From contig NZ_JAPEHW010000036.1 of NCBI RefSeq assembly GCF_028875915.1, positions 1 through 39,594 on the forward strand: a stretch of DNA of 39,594 bases, in the 5' to 3' direction. Position 1 is the stretch's first letter. Each line of letters begins with the position of its first letter. Below, one piece after another: positions 26,476 to 38,292 of the stretch. The DNA is from Pseudoalteromonas sp. G4 (GTDB lineage Bacteria; Pseudomonadota; Gammaproteobacteria; Enterobacterales; Alteromonadaceae). Below the pieces are notes generated by a model, which was not told the origin of the DNA, did not search any database, and saw only the letters and a program-made list of their open reading frames with translations. Both the position numbers and the translations under genes were made by a program.

Positions 26476-26496
26476 CTAAACCATGTAAGGTTTTGG

Positions 26497-26916
26497 TTAC
26501 TTCTTGCGCATAGACTGAAGTACTTTGATTTGTGCAATCGCTTTTGAAAGCTCAATCGCAGCTTCAGCATAGTTGAAGTCTGCAGCAGATGCGTTCGCCA
26601 TATGCTCTTCAGCTTGGCGCTTAGCTTCTAATGCCGTTGCTTCATCTAAGTCTTCTGCACGTGTTGCAACGTCTGAAAGAACAGTTACAGTACCAGGTTG
26701 TACTTCTAACGTACCGCCTGCAATGTAAATCATCTCTTCTTCACCGTTTTGCTTAACAAAGTTAACCATACCTGGCTTTAGGGGTGTTAGTAGTGGTGCG
26801 TGGCCATGTAAAATACCTAGCTCACCTTCACTACCTGATACTTGAAGTGATTCAACGCGACCAGAGAAAATAGTCTCTTCTGCGCTTACTACGTCAAGAT
26901 GTATAGTCATTGCCAT
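26497..26916 (-). CDS. atpC: F1Fo ATP synthase subunit epsilon
   Basis: 139 residues, normal length. The start [19 protein letters not shown] and the block [20 protein letters not shown] are typical of the N-terminal beta-sandwich; the C-terminal helical hairpin ([15 protein letters not shown] onward) is present and in other bacteria can inhibit ATP hydrolysis. It sits in the central stalk with gamma. AGGGGG lies just before the ATG. It is the last gene of the operon, 13 bp after atpD, followed by the strong terminator. Confidence 0.97.
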   Translation of the reverse strand: MAMTIHLDVVSAEETIFSGRVESLQVSGSEGELGILHGHAPLLTPLKPGMVNFVKQNGEEEMIYIAGGTLEVQPGTVTVLSDVATRAEDLDEATALEAKRQAEEHMANASAADFNYAEAAIELSKAIAQIKVLQSMRKK

Positions 26917-26929
26917 AACAGCCCCCTAA

Positions 26930-28345
<1,416 letters not shown>

Positions 28346-29206
28346 TTAAACGGCTGCTGAACCTGACACGATTTCACTAATTTCTTGTGTAATCGCGGCT
28401 TGTCGTGCTTTGTTGTATACCAGTTGTAACTCATCAATTAAGTCACCTGCGTTGTCTGTTGCGGCTTTCATCGCAACCATACGTGCAGCTTGTTCAGATG
28501 CAGCGTTTTCAACAACACTCTGATATACCTGAGACTCGATAAAGCGTTTAATAAGAGTTTCTAAAATTGCCTCTGGGTTTGGCTCATATAAGTAATCCCA
28601 AGAGTGGCTAGAAACTTCTTCGTCAGCTTTAGGCAAAGGTAATAACTGATCGATCACTGGCTCTTGCTTCATAGTGTTTACAAAGTTGTTGTAAACAACA
28701 AACAAGCGGTCAATTTTTCCTTCAGAGTATGCATCAAGCATCACTTTTACAGGACCAATTACGTCCTGAATTGAAGGAGCATCACCAAGCCCTGCTCTGC
28801 TTGCTAATAGCTCACCGCCAAAACGCTGGAAAAAGCCTGCTGCTTTGCTACCTAATGCAGCAAATTCAGCGTCAACGCCTTTTTCTTTCCACGCTTTAAC
28901 GTCTAGTGCAACTTTCTTAAACTCGTTTGAGTTTAAGCCGCCACATAGACCGCGGTCAGTAGAAACAATAATGTAACCAACTTTCTTTACATCACGTTCT
29001 TCTAAAAACGGGTGTTTAAAGTCTAAGTTAGCCTGAGCAACACGACCGATCACTTTGCGTATATTTTCAGCGTATGGGCGGCTTGATGCCACGCGATCTT
29101 GTGCCTTCTTCATTTTAGAAGCGGCAACCATCTCCATTGCGCTGGTGATCTTCTGAGTATTTTTAATACTCCCGATCTGTGATTTTATCTCTTTTCCGCC
29201 GGCCAT
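28346..29206 (-). CDS. atpG: F1Fo ATP synthase subunit gamma
   Basis: 286 residues, normal length. The N-terminal coiled-coil helix ([20 protein letters not shown], then [12 protein letters not shown]) and the C-terminal helix ([20 protein letters not shown], then [16 protein letters not shown]) are the conserved rotor elements; [11 protein letters not shown] is the typical middle motif. It is the central rotor shaft. GGAGAT precedes the ATG. It lies between atpA (44-bp gap) and atpD. Confidence 0.98.
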   Translation of the reverse strand: MAGGKEIKSQIGSIKNTQKITSAMEMVAASKMKKAQDRVASSRPYAENIRKVIGRVAQANLDFKHPFLEERDVKKVGYIIVSTDRGLCGGLNSNEFKKVALDVKAWKEKGVDAEFAALGSKAAGFFQRFGGELLASRAGLGDAPSIQDVIGPVKVMLDAYSEGKIDRLFVVYNNFVNTMKQEPVIDQLLPLPKADEEVSSHSWDYLYEPNPEAILETLIKRFIESQVYQSVVENAASEQAARMVAMKAATDNAGDLIDELQLVYNKARQAAITQEISEIVSGSAAV

Positions 29207-29250
29207 GACTTATCTCCGAATCAGTGGTGACCGAAGTCACCATTAATAAC

Positions 29251-30792
29251 TTACCAAGTTTGTGTAGATTTACACTTCTCTAAAAGCTCTTTAAGTTGAG
29301 CTTCGATCTCGGCGTTGTAGTTACCCGTTTCGTTGATTTCAGTCATAAGCGCTGAATATTCACTGTTAGCGAAAGAGATTAACGCAGCTTCGAAATCAAG
29401 TACTTTGTTGATTTCGATGTCTTTTAGATAACCTTTTTCAGCAGCGAATAATGACAGAGACATTTCAGCAACAGACATTGGAGCGTACTGCTTTTGCTTC
29501 ATTAGCTCAGTAACACGCTCACCATGCTCTAATTGAGCACGAGTTGCATCGTCAAGGTCTGACGCAAACTGTGAGAACGCTGCTAGTTCACGATACTGTG
29601 CTAGCGCTAGACGGATACCACCACCTAGTTTCTTAACGATCTTAGTTTGTGCTGCACCACCTACACGAGATACCGAGATACCAGCGTTAACCGCTGGACG
29701 GATACCTGCGTTGAATAGGTCAGTTTCTAGGAAGATCTGACCATCCGTGATTGAGATAACGTTTGTAGGTACGAACGCAGATACGTCACCACCTTGAGTC
29801 TCAATGATTGGAAGTGCAGTTAATGAACCTGTCTTACCTTTCACTTCACCGTTAGTGTACTTCTCAACGTAATCAGCGTTTACACGTGATGCACGCTCTA
29901 GAAGACGTGAGTGAAGGTAGAATACGTCACCTGGGTATGCTTCACGGCCTGGTGGACGCTTAAGTAGTAGTGAGATCTGACGGTAAGCAACAGCTTGCTT
30001 AGACAGGTCATCATATACGATTAATGCATCTTCACCGCGGTCACGGAAGTATTCACCCATAGTACAACCAGCAAATGGCGCTAGGAATTGTAGCGCAGCT
30101 GATTCAGAAGCAGATGCAACAACAACGATAGTGTTTTCAAGTGCACCGTGCTCTTCTAACTTACGTACTACGTTAGCAATTGTAGATGCTTTTTGACCAA
30201 CCGCTACGTACACACACTTAACGCCTGTGTCTTTTTGGTTGATGATAGCATCGATTGCTAGTGCAGTTTTACCAGTCTGACGGTCACCGATTACTAGCTC
30301 ACGCTGACCACGACCTACTGGAATCATCGCATCGATAGACTTATAACCAGTTTGTACTGGCTCATCTACTGATTGACGCTCGATTACACCTGGTGCAATC
30401 TTTTCTACAGGTTCGAAACCTGCAGCTTCAACAGCGCCTTTACCATCAATTGGCTCACCTAGTGTGTTAACAACACGACCAAGTAGTTTAGGGCCAACTG
30501 GTACTTCAAGGATACGACCTGTTGCTTGTACTTTTACGCCTTCTTTAAGGTCTGCGTATGGACCCATTACTACAGCACCTACTGAGTCGCGCTCAAGGTT
30601 TAGTGCGATAGCATAACGGTTGCCTGGAAGCTCGATCATCTCACCTTGCATACAGTCAGCTAGACCGTGAATGCGGATGATACCGTCAGTAACAGATACA
30701 ATCGTACCTTCGTTACGTGCTTCACTTACAACTTCGAACTGCTCAATACGTTTTTTGATTAGTTCTGAAATTTCAGTGGAATTAAGTTGCAT
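29251..30792 (-). CDS. atpA: F1Fo ATP synthase subunit alpha
   Basis: 513 residues, the same length as in Escherichia coli. It starts [20 protein letters not shown] and contains the regulatory P-loop [15 protein letters not shown] and the arginine-finger region [15 protein letters not shown]. It forms the non-catalytic sites of the alpha3-beta3 head; its N-terminus normally binds the delta subunit. AAGAAGAG lies just before the ATG. The predicted intact end of atpH is 14 bp upstream; with the frameshifted atpH, translation stops 135 bases earlier, which could weaken coupling to atpA. Confidence 0.98.
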   Translation of the reverse strand: MQLNSTEISELIKKRIEQFEVVSEARNEGTIVSVTDGIIRIHGLADCMQGEMIELPGNRYAIALNLERDSVGAVVMGPYADLKEGVKVQATGRILEVPVGPKLLGRVVNTLGEPIDGKGAVEAAGFEPVEKIAPGVIERQSVDEPVQTGYKSIDAMIPVGRGQRELVIGDRQTGKTALAIDAIINQKDTGVKCVYVAVGQKASTIANVVRKLEEHGALENTIVVVASASESAALQFLAPFAGCTMGEYFRDRGEDALIVYDDLSKQAVAYRQISLLLKRPPGREAYPGDVFYLHSRLLERASRVNADYVEKYTNGEVKGKTGSLTALPIIETQGGDVSAFVPTNVISITDGQIFLETDLFNAGIRPAVNAGISVSRVGGAAQTKIVKKLGGGIRLALAQYRELAAFSQFASDLDDATRAQLEHGERVTELMKQKQYAPMSVAEMSLSLFAAEKGYLKDIEINKVLDFEAALISFANSEYSALMTEINETGNYNAEIEAQLKELLEKCKSTQTW

Positions 30793-30806
30793 GCTCTTCT
30801 TCCCAA

Positions 30807-31320
30807 TTACGATTGTAGTGTTGTTGAAAGACGATTTAGCTTGCCGCGTACTGTTCCATCAATCACAGTATCGCCAGCTTTAATCACTAGACCGCCCATA
30901 GTGTTAGCATCAACACTACAATTCAGCTTAACTTTGCGTGCGAAGCGTTTTTGCTTTCTGCTCTGCAGAAAGCTCAGTTGCAGAAATCACGTCAACGTCG
31001 ATTTCTTTGTCATAGTCTGATTTAAACTCAGCATATAACGTAGCAACAGCAGGAATAGCGGCTAAACGCTCATTTTCGGCCATTAGCTTGATAAGATTTT
31101 GACCCTGTTCGTTGATCTGCTCAGCACCAAGTTTGATAATCATATCAGCTTGCTCTTTTGCAGATGGGATGCCTGAAAGTAGGGCTTTAACTTGCTCATC
31201 GCTAGCTAATGCGCCAGCGAAGAACAACATTTCATTCCAACTTTCCACAGCACCTTTTTCAACCGCTAGGTCAAAAGCCGCTTTCGCGTATGGGCGAGCG
31301 ATGGTAGTCAATTCAGACAT
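30807..31320 (-). pseudogene. atpH: F1Fo ATP synthase subunit delta, frameshifted near the 3' end
   Basis: The ATG at 31320 gives the family start MSELTTIARPYAKAAFD with AGGAGG 8 bases upstream; an ATG two codons earlier is too close to that site. The frame follows the family to [14 protein letters not shown], then reads TLRTQS and stops at 30928, giving about 130 residues instead of ~177. The expected end ([11 protein letters not shown], then [20 protein letters not shown] and [10 protein letters not shown]) is fully encoded in the +1 frame down to TAA at 30807. About seven residues corresponding to ISAAMEK of E. coli are also missing at GCAAAAACGC. The lost C-terminal domain normally binds subunit b. 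It is either a real deletion, a sequencing or assembly fault, or (less likely) a recoding site. Confidence 0.85.
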
Positions 31321-31335
31321 GCTCATACCCTCCTA

Positions 31336-31806
31336 TTAAAGCTGCGCAACAAGTTTTTCAACGATGTCGCTATGTGCCGCTTCATTGATCTCGCGCTCTA
31401 AAATTTTCTCTGCGCCAACAACTGCTAGAGTAGCAACTTGTTTACGTAGTTCTTCTTTAGCACGGTTACGCTCAGCTTCTACTTCTGAGTGACCTTGAGC
31501 AATGATAGCTTGACGCTCTTCGTGACCACGAGATGTCTCTTCGTCAACGATTTGTGTCGCACGCTTTTTAGCTTGTTCAATAATGTCAGCTGCTTGCGCT
31601 TTCGCTTCTTTAAGCTGGTCAGCTGCTTTTTGCTGAGCAAGCTCTAAGTCTTTTTCAGCTCTGTCTGTAGCAGCTAAACCTTCTTCAATTTTTTTCTGGC
31701 GAGCTTCAATTGCGCCGTTTAGCGGCGGCCATACATATTTCATACAGAAAAGTACGAAAACCGTAAACGCAATTAATTCACCAATTAGAGTGGCAGTTAA
31801 GTTCAC
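31336..31806 (-). CDS. atpF: F1Fo ATP synthase subunit b
   Basis: 156 residues, normal length. One N-terminal membrane span ([20 protein letters not shown], then CMKYVWPP) is followed by a long charged coiled coil that dimerises as the peripheral stalk. The start is GTG at 31806 with AAGGAGGAG 6 bases upstream, and it matches the family N-terminus. The C-terminus normally binds the delta subunit, which is broken next door. It lies 15 bp upstream of atpH. Confidence 0.97.
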   Translation of the reverse strand: MNLTATLIGELIAFTVFVLFCMKYVWPPLNGAIEARQKKIEEGLAATDRAEKDLELAQQKAADQLKEAKAQAADIIEQAKKRATQIVDEETSRGHEERQAIIAQGHSEVEAERNRAKEELRKQVATLAVVGAEKILEREINEAAHSDIVEKLVAQL

Positions 31807-31850
31807 GACCGCTCCTCCTTAAATAGTTTGCTGTTCAACGATTAATAAAA

Positions 31851-32111
<261 letters not shown>

Positions 32112-32133
32112 TTAAATTAAAAAAGTGTATAAA

Positions 32134-32991
<858 letters not shown>

Positions 32992-33003
32992 TTATCCCAA
33001 AAG

Positions 33004-33381
33004 TTAATGAAAAAAAATCGGTGCAAACCAACTTACTATCATCACCAGTACATAAGCCGAAAAAAATGGTAATAACATTACCGCAGAAGACTTAAGCACC
33101 AGTGCAAACAGCACAATGGTTAATAAATACTTTAATCCTGCCCCTCGTTTAATCGAGGAGTAAACTTGCTGTACTTGTCTGGCCCCAGCAAAACGAAAAG
33201 CATAGAGGGTAAATACTAAATTGGGAAGCAACGCCACAACTCCGCCTATTAATGCAGATTTGCCAGCTAAAACTCCCCAACCAAGCCAAACAACTAACGC
33301 ACTTGCAAGTGCTACTACACCCTGTAAATAAATAAACTTCAGTGCCTGGCTACGTAAAGGTTTTGCTAATGAATTTGCCAC
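33004..33381 (-). CDS. atpI: ATP synthase accessory protein AtpI
   Basis: 125 residues with four membrane segments (for example LQGVVALASALVVWLGWGVL and SALIGGVVALLPNLVFTLYA). The GTG at 33381 is chosen: it has AAGG about 12 bases upstream and gives MANSLAKPLRSQ, like relatives. A longer frame from a TTG at 33435 would begin essentially at the promoter's -10 box and is untenable. AtpI assists assembly or stability of the c ring and is not strictly essential in E. coli. First gene of the operon. Confidence 0.9.
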   Translation of the reverse strand: MANSLAKPLRSQALKFIYLQGVVALASALVVWLGWGVLAGKSALIGGVVALLPNLVFTLYAFRFAGARQVQQVYSSIKRGAGLKYLLTIVLFALVLKSSAVMLLPFFSAYVLVMIVSWFAPIFFH

Positions 33382-33436
33382 AAAAATAATCAACCTTGAC
33401 GATGCACAATAGAACAGGGTACAAAAAACTGGCAAA

Positions 33437-33464
33437 ATTATACTTATTTTTGCCAGATTTGCAA
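33437..33464 (-). promoter_or_regulatory. Promoter of the atp operon
   Basis: On the minus strand TTGCAA (33464-33459) and TATAAT (33442-33437) are 16 bases apart, close to a sigma-70 consensus. The transcript should begin near 33430, about 50 bases before the atpI GTG. An inverted repeat, TGGCAAAA (33430-33437) and TTTTGCCA (33448-33455), overlaps the -10 box. The rest of the 33382-33599 gap holds another inverted pair, TGCATAAA/TTTATGCA (33499-33533), and a weak AAAGCC/GGCTTT hairpin after parB. Confidence 0.75.
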
Positions 33465-33599
33465 CTTGAAAGCCGTTTATTTATAGGCTTTTGGAAGGTG
33501 CATAAACAGGCTTTAAACCGTGATTTTTATGCAATATTTAAGGTATTTTTAGACTATTAGTTAATATTAATGAAATGTATATCGAAAATTAATATACCG

Positions 33600-34508
33600 T
33601 TAATTAATTTTCTCTAAAATGCCATCAAGCTCATCTAAAGAGGTATACGAAATAACCAGTTTACCTTTTCCTTTCTGATTGTAGTTAATTTCAACTTTAG
33701 CCCCTAAGTTTTGAGCAAGTTGCTGTTCTAACTGCAATACATCTGGATCTTTTTCTTTTGGTTGCGCTTCAGGCTTAGGCTCAAGTACTGAACGTACTAG
33801 CTTTTCTGTTTCTCGAACTGTTAGGGCTTTTGCTACAACAATACGTGCAGTAGCTGACTGATCTTCACCATCAAGCGCTAATAAACAGCGGGCATGGCCC
33901 ATTTCAATATCGCCATGTTCAAGCAAACGTTTCACATCATCATTGAGATTATTTAAACGCAATAAATTCGTCACTGTAGTACGTGATTTACCTACCGCAT
34001 CAGCAACCTGCTGATGTGTAAGCTCAAATTCGCTCAATAAACGCTCAAGTGCGACGGCTTCTTCCATTGCATTTAAATCTTCACGTTGAATATTTTCAAT
34101 TAATGCAATAGCAACAGCTGCTTCATCAGGCACTTCTTTAATTAAACAAGGAACGATATCTAACTTTGCAATTTGTGCAGCACGCCAGCGACGTTCACCA
34201 GCAATAATTTCGTAGCTGTTATGAGCAATAGGGCGCACTACGATAGGCTGAATAACCCCTTGAGCACGAATTGATGAGGCAAGTTCTTCAAGGGCCTCTT
34301 CTGACATGTCTTTACGTGGCTGATATTTTCCTGGGTGTAAAAACTCAATAGGTAATTTTTGTAACTCACTTGACGATGCAACTGTTGTTGAATCTTCTAC
34401 ACCGTCATTTTGTGCATTAGATTGCGCTTCAACATCTTGCGTTTTAGGTTTTGCAGATGTTAACAGGGCATCCAAGCCGCGCCCTAAACCACGTTTTTTA
34501 GCAGACAT
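33600..34508 (-). CDS. parB: Chromosome-partitioning protein ParB
   Basis: 302 residues, normal length. KKRGLGRGLDALL is the usual N-terminus; the CTPase/parS-loading region is LHPGKYQPRKDMSEEALEEL followed by the GERRWRAAQ motif and ENIQREDLNAMEEA; the helix-turn-helix is LTHQQVADAVGKSRTTVTNL. The C-terminus is the dimerisation domain. It binds parS sites near oriC and works with ParA. GAGGAAAG precedes the ATG. It is the last gene of mnmG-rsmG-parA-parB. No convincing parS palindrome is seen in this window. Confidence 0.97.
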   Translation of the reverse strand: MSAKKRGLGRGLDALLTSAKPKTQDVEAQSNAQNDGVEDSTTVASSSELQKLPIEFLHPGKYQPRKDMSEEALEELASSIRAQGVIQPIVVRPIAHNSYEIIAGERRWRAAQIAKLDIVPCLIKEVPDEAAVAIALIENIQREDLNAMEEAVALERLLSEFELTHQQVADAVGKSRTTVTNLLRLNNLNDDVKRLLEHGDIEMGHARCLLALDGEDQSATARIVVAKALTVRETEKLVRSVLEPKPEAQPKEKDPDVLQLEQQLAQNLGAKVEINYNQKGKGKLVISYTSLDELDGILEKIN

Positions 34509-34524
34509 TCACTTTCCTCAAAAA

Positions 34525-35310
34525 TTAAGCAACGGCCTGACTTTTTTTCTCTTTTCGTCGCAACATTTCACCGGCTAATGCTAAATAAGCTTTTGCACCG
34601 GTAGAAGCACGATCGTAGTACATTGCTGGCGCACCAAAACTAGGCGCTTCTGCTAAACGTACATTACGAGGAATTACAGTGCGGTATACTTTTTCGCCAA
34701 AATGTTGTTTTAATTGGTCAGACACGTCATTTGCCAGACGATTACGCGGATCGTACATGGTTCGTAAGATGCCTTCAATTTCTAATTTTGGATTAACTAA
34801 TTTTCCAAGCTGCGTAATGGTATCCATTAACGCTGTTAAGCCTTCAAGTGCAAAGTATTCACATTGCATAGGCACAAGTACGGAGTCTGCAGCTGCCATC
34901 GCATTCACCGTTAGCATATTTAACGATGGTGGACAGTCGATAAAAATAAACTCGTATTGGTCGGCAATCTTTTCAAGTGCGTTACGTAAGCGAACTTCAC
35001 GGGCGAACATTTCCATCAGTTTCACTTCAGCGGCAGTAACATCACCATTTGCTGCGATTAAATGATATTCACCTGAAGTTTCGGTGATAACTACATCATT
35101 AAATGGTTTTTCTTCAACCAATAAGTCGTAAGTAGTGGCAATTTCGTCGTATTTATCGATACCGCTACCCATAGTGGCATTGCCTTGTGGATCGAGGTCG
35201 ATTAACAGCACTTTACGCTTAGTAGCAGCCATTGACGCTGCTAAATTTACCGCAGTGGTGGTTTTGCCAACCCCACCTTTTTGGTTTGCAATTGCAATGA
35301 TTCTAGCCAC
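34525..35310 (-). CDS. parA: Chromosome-partitioning ATPase ParA
   Basis: 261 residues from the GTG at 35310. This has AGGGGA about 5 bases upstream and gives VARIIAIANQKGGVGKTTTA, as in relatives; a TTG five codons earlier would miss that site. The deviant Walker A (KGGVGKTT), Walker A' (LLIDLDPQGNATMG) and Walker B-like FIFIDCPPSLN motifs are intact. The ATPase forms gradients on the nucleoid that move ParB-parS. It is separated from parB and rsmG by 16 bp each. Confidence 0.97.
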   Translation of the reverse strand: MARIIAIANQKGGVGKTTTAVNLAASMAATKRKVLLIDLDPQGNATMGSGIDKYDEIATTYDLLVEEKPFNDVVITETSGEYHLIAANGDVTAAEVKLMEMFAREVRLRNALEKIADQYEFIFIDCPPSLNMLTVNAMAAADSVLVPMQCEYFALEGLTALMDTITQLGKLVNPKLEIEGILRTMYDPRNRLANDVSDQLKQHFGEKVYRTVIPRNVRLAEAPSFGAPAMYYDRASTGAKAYLALAGEMLRRKEKKSQAVA

Positions 35311-35326
35311 GGTGTCCCCTAACAAA

Positions 35327-35947
35327 TTAGTTCTTTTTTAGAATTATTAAATGCCTTTCGGCATCCAGCTCAGGCACTGTTAATACTACTTTATCTTGGT
35401 ATTCAATCGAGGCCGGTAATTGGTCAATTTCTTGTTCAGGAAATTGGCCTTTTAGCGCAATAAAACGACCAGAGTGATCCACTAAGTGCTGACACCAGTC
35501 TACCATATCTTGCAAAGATGCAAAGGCACGACTTAAAACACCGTCAAATGGTTGTTCTGGTTGATATTCTTCTACTCGAGATTGCACTGGCGTAATGTTT
35601 TTGAGTTTTAAATTTAGCTTAACTTGATTTAAAAAACGAATACGTTTGCCGAGGCTATCTAATAGTACAAATTGTTTATCTGGGTGGGCAATCGCAAGTA
35701 CCACACCCGGCAAACCTGGGCCAGTACCTACATCAATGTAATTATTACCGTCTAAATGCGGGGCCACAACTAATGAATCAAGAATGTGCTTTACCACCAT
35801 TTCTTGCGGATCGCGTACTGATGTTAAGTTGTAAGCTTTGTTCCACTTATCCAGCATCTCAACATAGCTAACCAGTTGCTGTTTTTGTGTTTCAGATAGG
35901 GTAATCGATGTTTTTGCCAATAAGGCATCTAATTTATTGCGAATCAC
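35327..35947 (-). CDS. rsmG: 16S rRNA (guanine527-N7)-methyltransferase RsmG
   Basis: 206 residues. [20 protein letters not shown], the SAM motif [19 protein letters not shown] (here [12 protein letters not shown]), [12 protein letters not shown] and [12 protein letters not shown] are all typical of RsmG (GidB). It methylates G527 of 16S rRNA; loss gives low-level streptomycin resistance in other bacteria. GTG start at 35947 with a modest AGG upstream; the N-terminus aligns with the family. It lies 30 bp after mnmG and is cotranscribed with it and parAB. Confidence 0.97.
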   Translation of the reverse strand: MIRNKLDALLAKTSITLSETQKQQLVSYVEMLDKWNKAYNLTSVRDPQEMVVKHILDSLVVAPHLDGNNYIDVGTGPGLPGVVLAIAHPDKQFVLLDSLGKRIRFLNQVKLNLKLKNITPVQSRVEEYQPEQPFDGVLSRAFASLQDMVDWCQHLVDHSGRFIALKGQFPEQEIDQLPASIEYQDKVVLTVPELDAERHLIILKKN

Positions 35948-35977
35948 GTAATGAACCTAGAAAGCAGCAAATCAGCA

Positions 35978-37867
35978 CTAAGCTGATTTGCGTAATAAAC
36001 CTTGTTTTTTTAAGTACACTAATAATAGCGAAATTGCAGCAGGTGTTATACCTGAAATTCGCGATGCTTGACCAATTGTTGATGGCCTTACATCTGTTAA
36101 CTTAGCAACAACTTCGTTAGATAAACCTGATACCTTGCTGTAATCGAACTCTTTTGGCAATAATGTGCTCTCATGGCGCAGTTGCTTATCAATTTCATCC
36201 TGCTGACGCGCAATATAACCTGCGTACTTAATTTGAATTTCAACCTGTTCATGCGCTTGGTGATTATTTGTTTCAGGCGCTAAACCATCAATCGCAACCA
36301 GATCGTTATAGTTAACTTCTGGGCGTTTCACCAAGTCAGCAAGACTTGCTTCACGTGTTAAAGGCATTTTTAGTAATGCATTCACATTTTCAAGAGCAGG
36401 GTGATCTTTGTGGATCCACGTATCTTTTAAACGTTGAGATTCAAGTTCCATCACTTCAATCTTTTCATTGAATGCCTGCCAGCGTGCATCGTCAACTAAA
36501 CCAAGTTCACGGCCTTTTGCTGTTAAGCGAAGATCCGCATTATCTTCGCGCAATAATAAACGGTATTCCGCACGGCTAGTGAACATGCGGTACGGTTCTT
36601 TTGTACCTAGCGTTGCTAAATCGTCAATTAATACACCTGTGTAGGCTTCATCACGACGCGGAGTCCACGCCTCTTTGCCTTGTGCTTGTAATGCAGCATT
36701 CATACCTGCAATTAAGCCTTGCGCACCCGCTTCTTCATAACCTGTAGTACCATTTATTTGGCCAGCAAAGAATAAACCATTGATAAATTTAGTTTCTAAT
36801 GACTGTTTTAGATCGCGCGGATCAAAAAAGTCATATTCAATAGCATAACCTGGGCGGCAAATATGGGCATTTTCAAAGCCCTTGATTGATCTTACGATCT
36901 GCATTTGCACATCAAAAGGTAAACTTGTTGAAATACCATTTGGGTAAAGTTCATGTGTTGTAAGGCCTTCAGGCTCTACGAAGATCTGATGTTTATCTTT
37001 ATCAGCAAAACGCATGATCTTATCTTCAATAGAAGGGCAGTAACGCGGACCAATACCTTCAATAACACCAGCATACATAGGTGAACGATCAAGGTTATTG
37101 CGAATTACATCATGCGTTTTTTCGTTAGTATAAGTGATGTAACACGGGATCTGCGTTGGGTGATCTTCTTGCTTACCCATAAACGAGAATACAGGTGTTG
37201 GTGTATCGCCAGGTTGTGCCTGCATTACTGAAAAATCAACAGTGCGCGCGTCAATACGCGGTGGAGTACCTGTTTTTAAGCGATCCACACGGAACGGTAG
37301 TTCACGCAAACGTTTTGCTAATGCAATTGACGGTGGATCACCTGCGCGACCACCGCTAAAGTTTTCCATACCAATATGGATTTGGCCACCTAAGAAAGTA
37401 CCTACCGTTAATACCACAGTACGCGCTTCAAACTTTAAGCCCATTTGCGTTACAACACCTTTTACAGTGTCGCCATCAACAATAAGATCATCACACGACT
37501 GTTGGAAAATCGTTAAGTTTTCTTGGTTTTGCAATGTTTGCTGAATTGCTTCTTTGTAAAGCTTTCTATCTGCTTGAGCACGAGTAGCACGTACCGCTGG
37601 GCCTTTAGAAGAATTCAGTGTTCTAAATTGAATACCACCTTTATCGATCGCTTGTGCCATAGCACCACCTAAAGCGTCGATTTCTTTTACTAAGTGGCCT
37701 TTACCGATCCCACCGATCGCAGGGTTACATGACATTTGACCTAAAGTATCAATATTATGAGTCAACAGTAATGTTTTCATTCCCATGCGCGACGAAGCTA
37801 ATGCTGCTTCTGTACCAGCATGTCCACCACCAACAACAATAACGTCAAATTGTTCATGAAATAGCAT
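35978..37867 (-). CDS. mnmG: tRNA uridine-34 5-carboxymethylaminomethyl synthesis enzyme MnmG
   Basis: 629 residues, the same length as in E. coli. The FAD-binding motif is [20 protein letters not shown]; the conserved [19 protein letters not shown] and [12 protein letters not shown] blocks carry the catalytic region, and the C-terminal helical domain ([20 protein letters not shown]) binds MnmE. With MnmE it modifies U34 of certain tRNAs. The ribosome-binding site AGGATCC contains a GATC site. It is the first gene left of oriC, and its transcription away from the origin can affect initiation in E. coli. Confidence 0.98.
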   Translation of the reverse strand: MLFHEQFDVIVVGGGHAGTEAALASSRMGMKTLLLTHNIDTLGQMSCNPAIGGIGKGHLVKEIDALGGAMAQAIDKGGIQFRTLNSSKGPAVRATRAQADRKLYKEAIQQTLQNQENLTIFQQSCDDLIVDGDTVKGVVTQMGLKFEARTVVLTVGTFLGGQIHIGMENFSGGRAGDPPSIALAKRLRELPFRVDRLKTGTPPRIDARTVDFSVMQAQPGDTPTPVFSFMGKQEDHPTQIPCYITYTNEKTHDVIRNNLDRSPMYAGVIEGIGPRYCPSIEDKIMRFADKDKHQIFVEPEGLTTHELYPNGISTSLPFDVQMQIVRSIKGFENAHICRPGYAIEYDFFDPRDLKQSLETKFINGLFFAGQINGTTGYEEAGAQGLIAGMNAALQAQGKEAWTPRRDEAYTGVLIDDLATLGTKEPYRMFTSRAEYRLLLREDNADLRLTAKGRELGLVDDARWQAFNEKIEVMELESQRLKDTWIHKDHPALENVNALLKMPLTREASLADLVKRPEVNYNDLVAIDGLAPETNNHQAHEQVEIQIKYAGYIARQQDEIDKQLRHESTLLPKEFDYSKVSGLSNEVVAKLTDVRPSTIGQASRISGITPAAISLLLVYLKKQGLLRKSA

Positions 37868-38220
37868 GTAAAGGATCCTGCGTAATATCCGAGTTAGATT
37901 TTGAAAGGATGCGTATTCTACCTAGAAATTCTAAGAAGTGAAACGATTAAATATTGAACACGATCTAAAGAGTTGATCTAATATAAATTAAATGATCTTT
38001 AGAAAGATCTTGTTATTTATATTATATAGAACGCTCATTTCTGTTGATAAGTATCAATTCGATAATTAAATCATTAAGTTAAGCTAGATCACTTGATGTT
38101 GATATGATCGGATCAACAGCTTTAAAACCTTTGATCAACTAGCCTAGTTATCAACAATGCGATCAAGCTAAAATTCTATCCAATGCATAATCATCTATAA
38201 ATACAAGGTTAGATCAAGGG

Positions 38221-38229
38221 TTATCCACA
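38221..38229 (+). promoter_or_regulatory. DnaA box (consensus TTATCCACA)
   Basis: Exact match to the high-affinity DnaA box consensus, within the candidate oriC and followed 4 bases later by a GATC site. It is the best box in the window. Confidence 0.9.
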
Positions 38230-38253
38230 TTCCGATCTAAAAAATACAAAAAT

Positions 38254-38262
38254 TGTGAATAA
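38254..38262 (-). promoter_or_regulatory. DnaA box (TTATTCACA, reverse strand)
   Basis: TGTGAATAA on the plus strand is the complement of TTATTCACA, which fits TTATNCACA. It lies 24 bases from the consensus box at 38221 in the opposite orientation, at the mioC end of oriC. Confidence 0.85.
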
Positions 38263-38292
38263 CCTTTTTATATGATCGTTATCGCTAATTAA

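Larger units (their letters stand above)
37868..38292. other. oriC: Probable chromosomal replication origin oriC
   Basis: This 425-bp gap lies between mnmG and mioC, exactly as oriC does in E. coli. It contains 13 GATC sites (first at 37874, last at 38274), far above random expectation, as needed for Dam/SeqA control. DnaA boxes are TTATCCACA at 38221 and TTATTCACA (reverse) at 38254, with one-mismatch TTATCAACA copies at 38042 (reverse) and 38148. The mnmG-proximal part, 37975-38040, is very AT-rich and includes GATCTTGTTATTT, which resembles the E. coli unwinding 13-mers. No open reading frame is credible here. Confidence 0.93.

Noticed and set aside
30935..30960. Programmed ribosomal frameshift in atpH
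   Set aside because: No recoding is known for this gene, AAAAA is a weak +1 slip site, and the loss of about seven conserved codons points to a deletion.
33382..33435. Longer AtpI starting at a TTG
   Set aside because: The start would coincide with the promoter's -10 box; the GTG at 33381 fits relatives.
36350..36368. CACGTG with TGCTT on its left, resembling a parS half-site
   Set aside because: The right half (TTAAA) does not match the parS palindrome, and it lies in conserved mnmG coding sequence.
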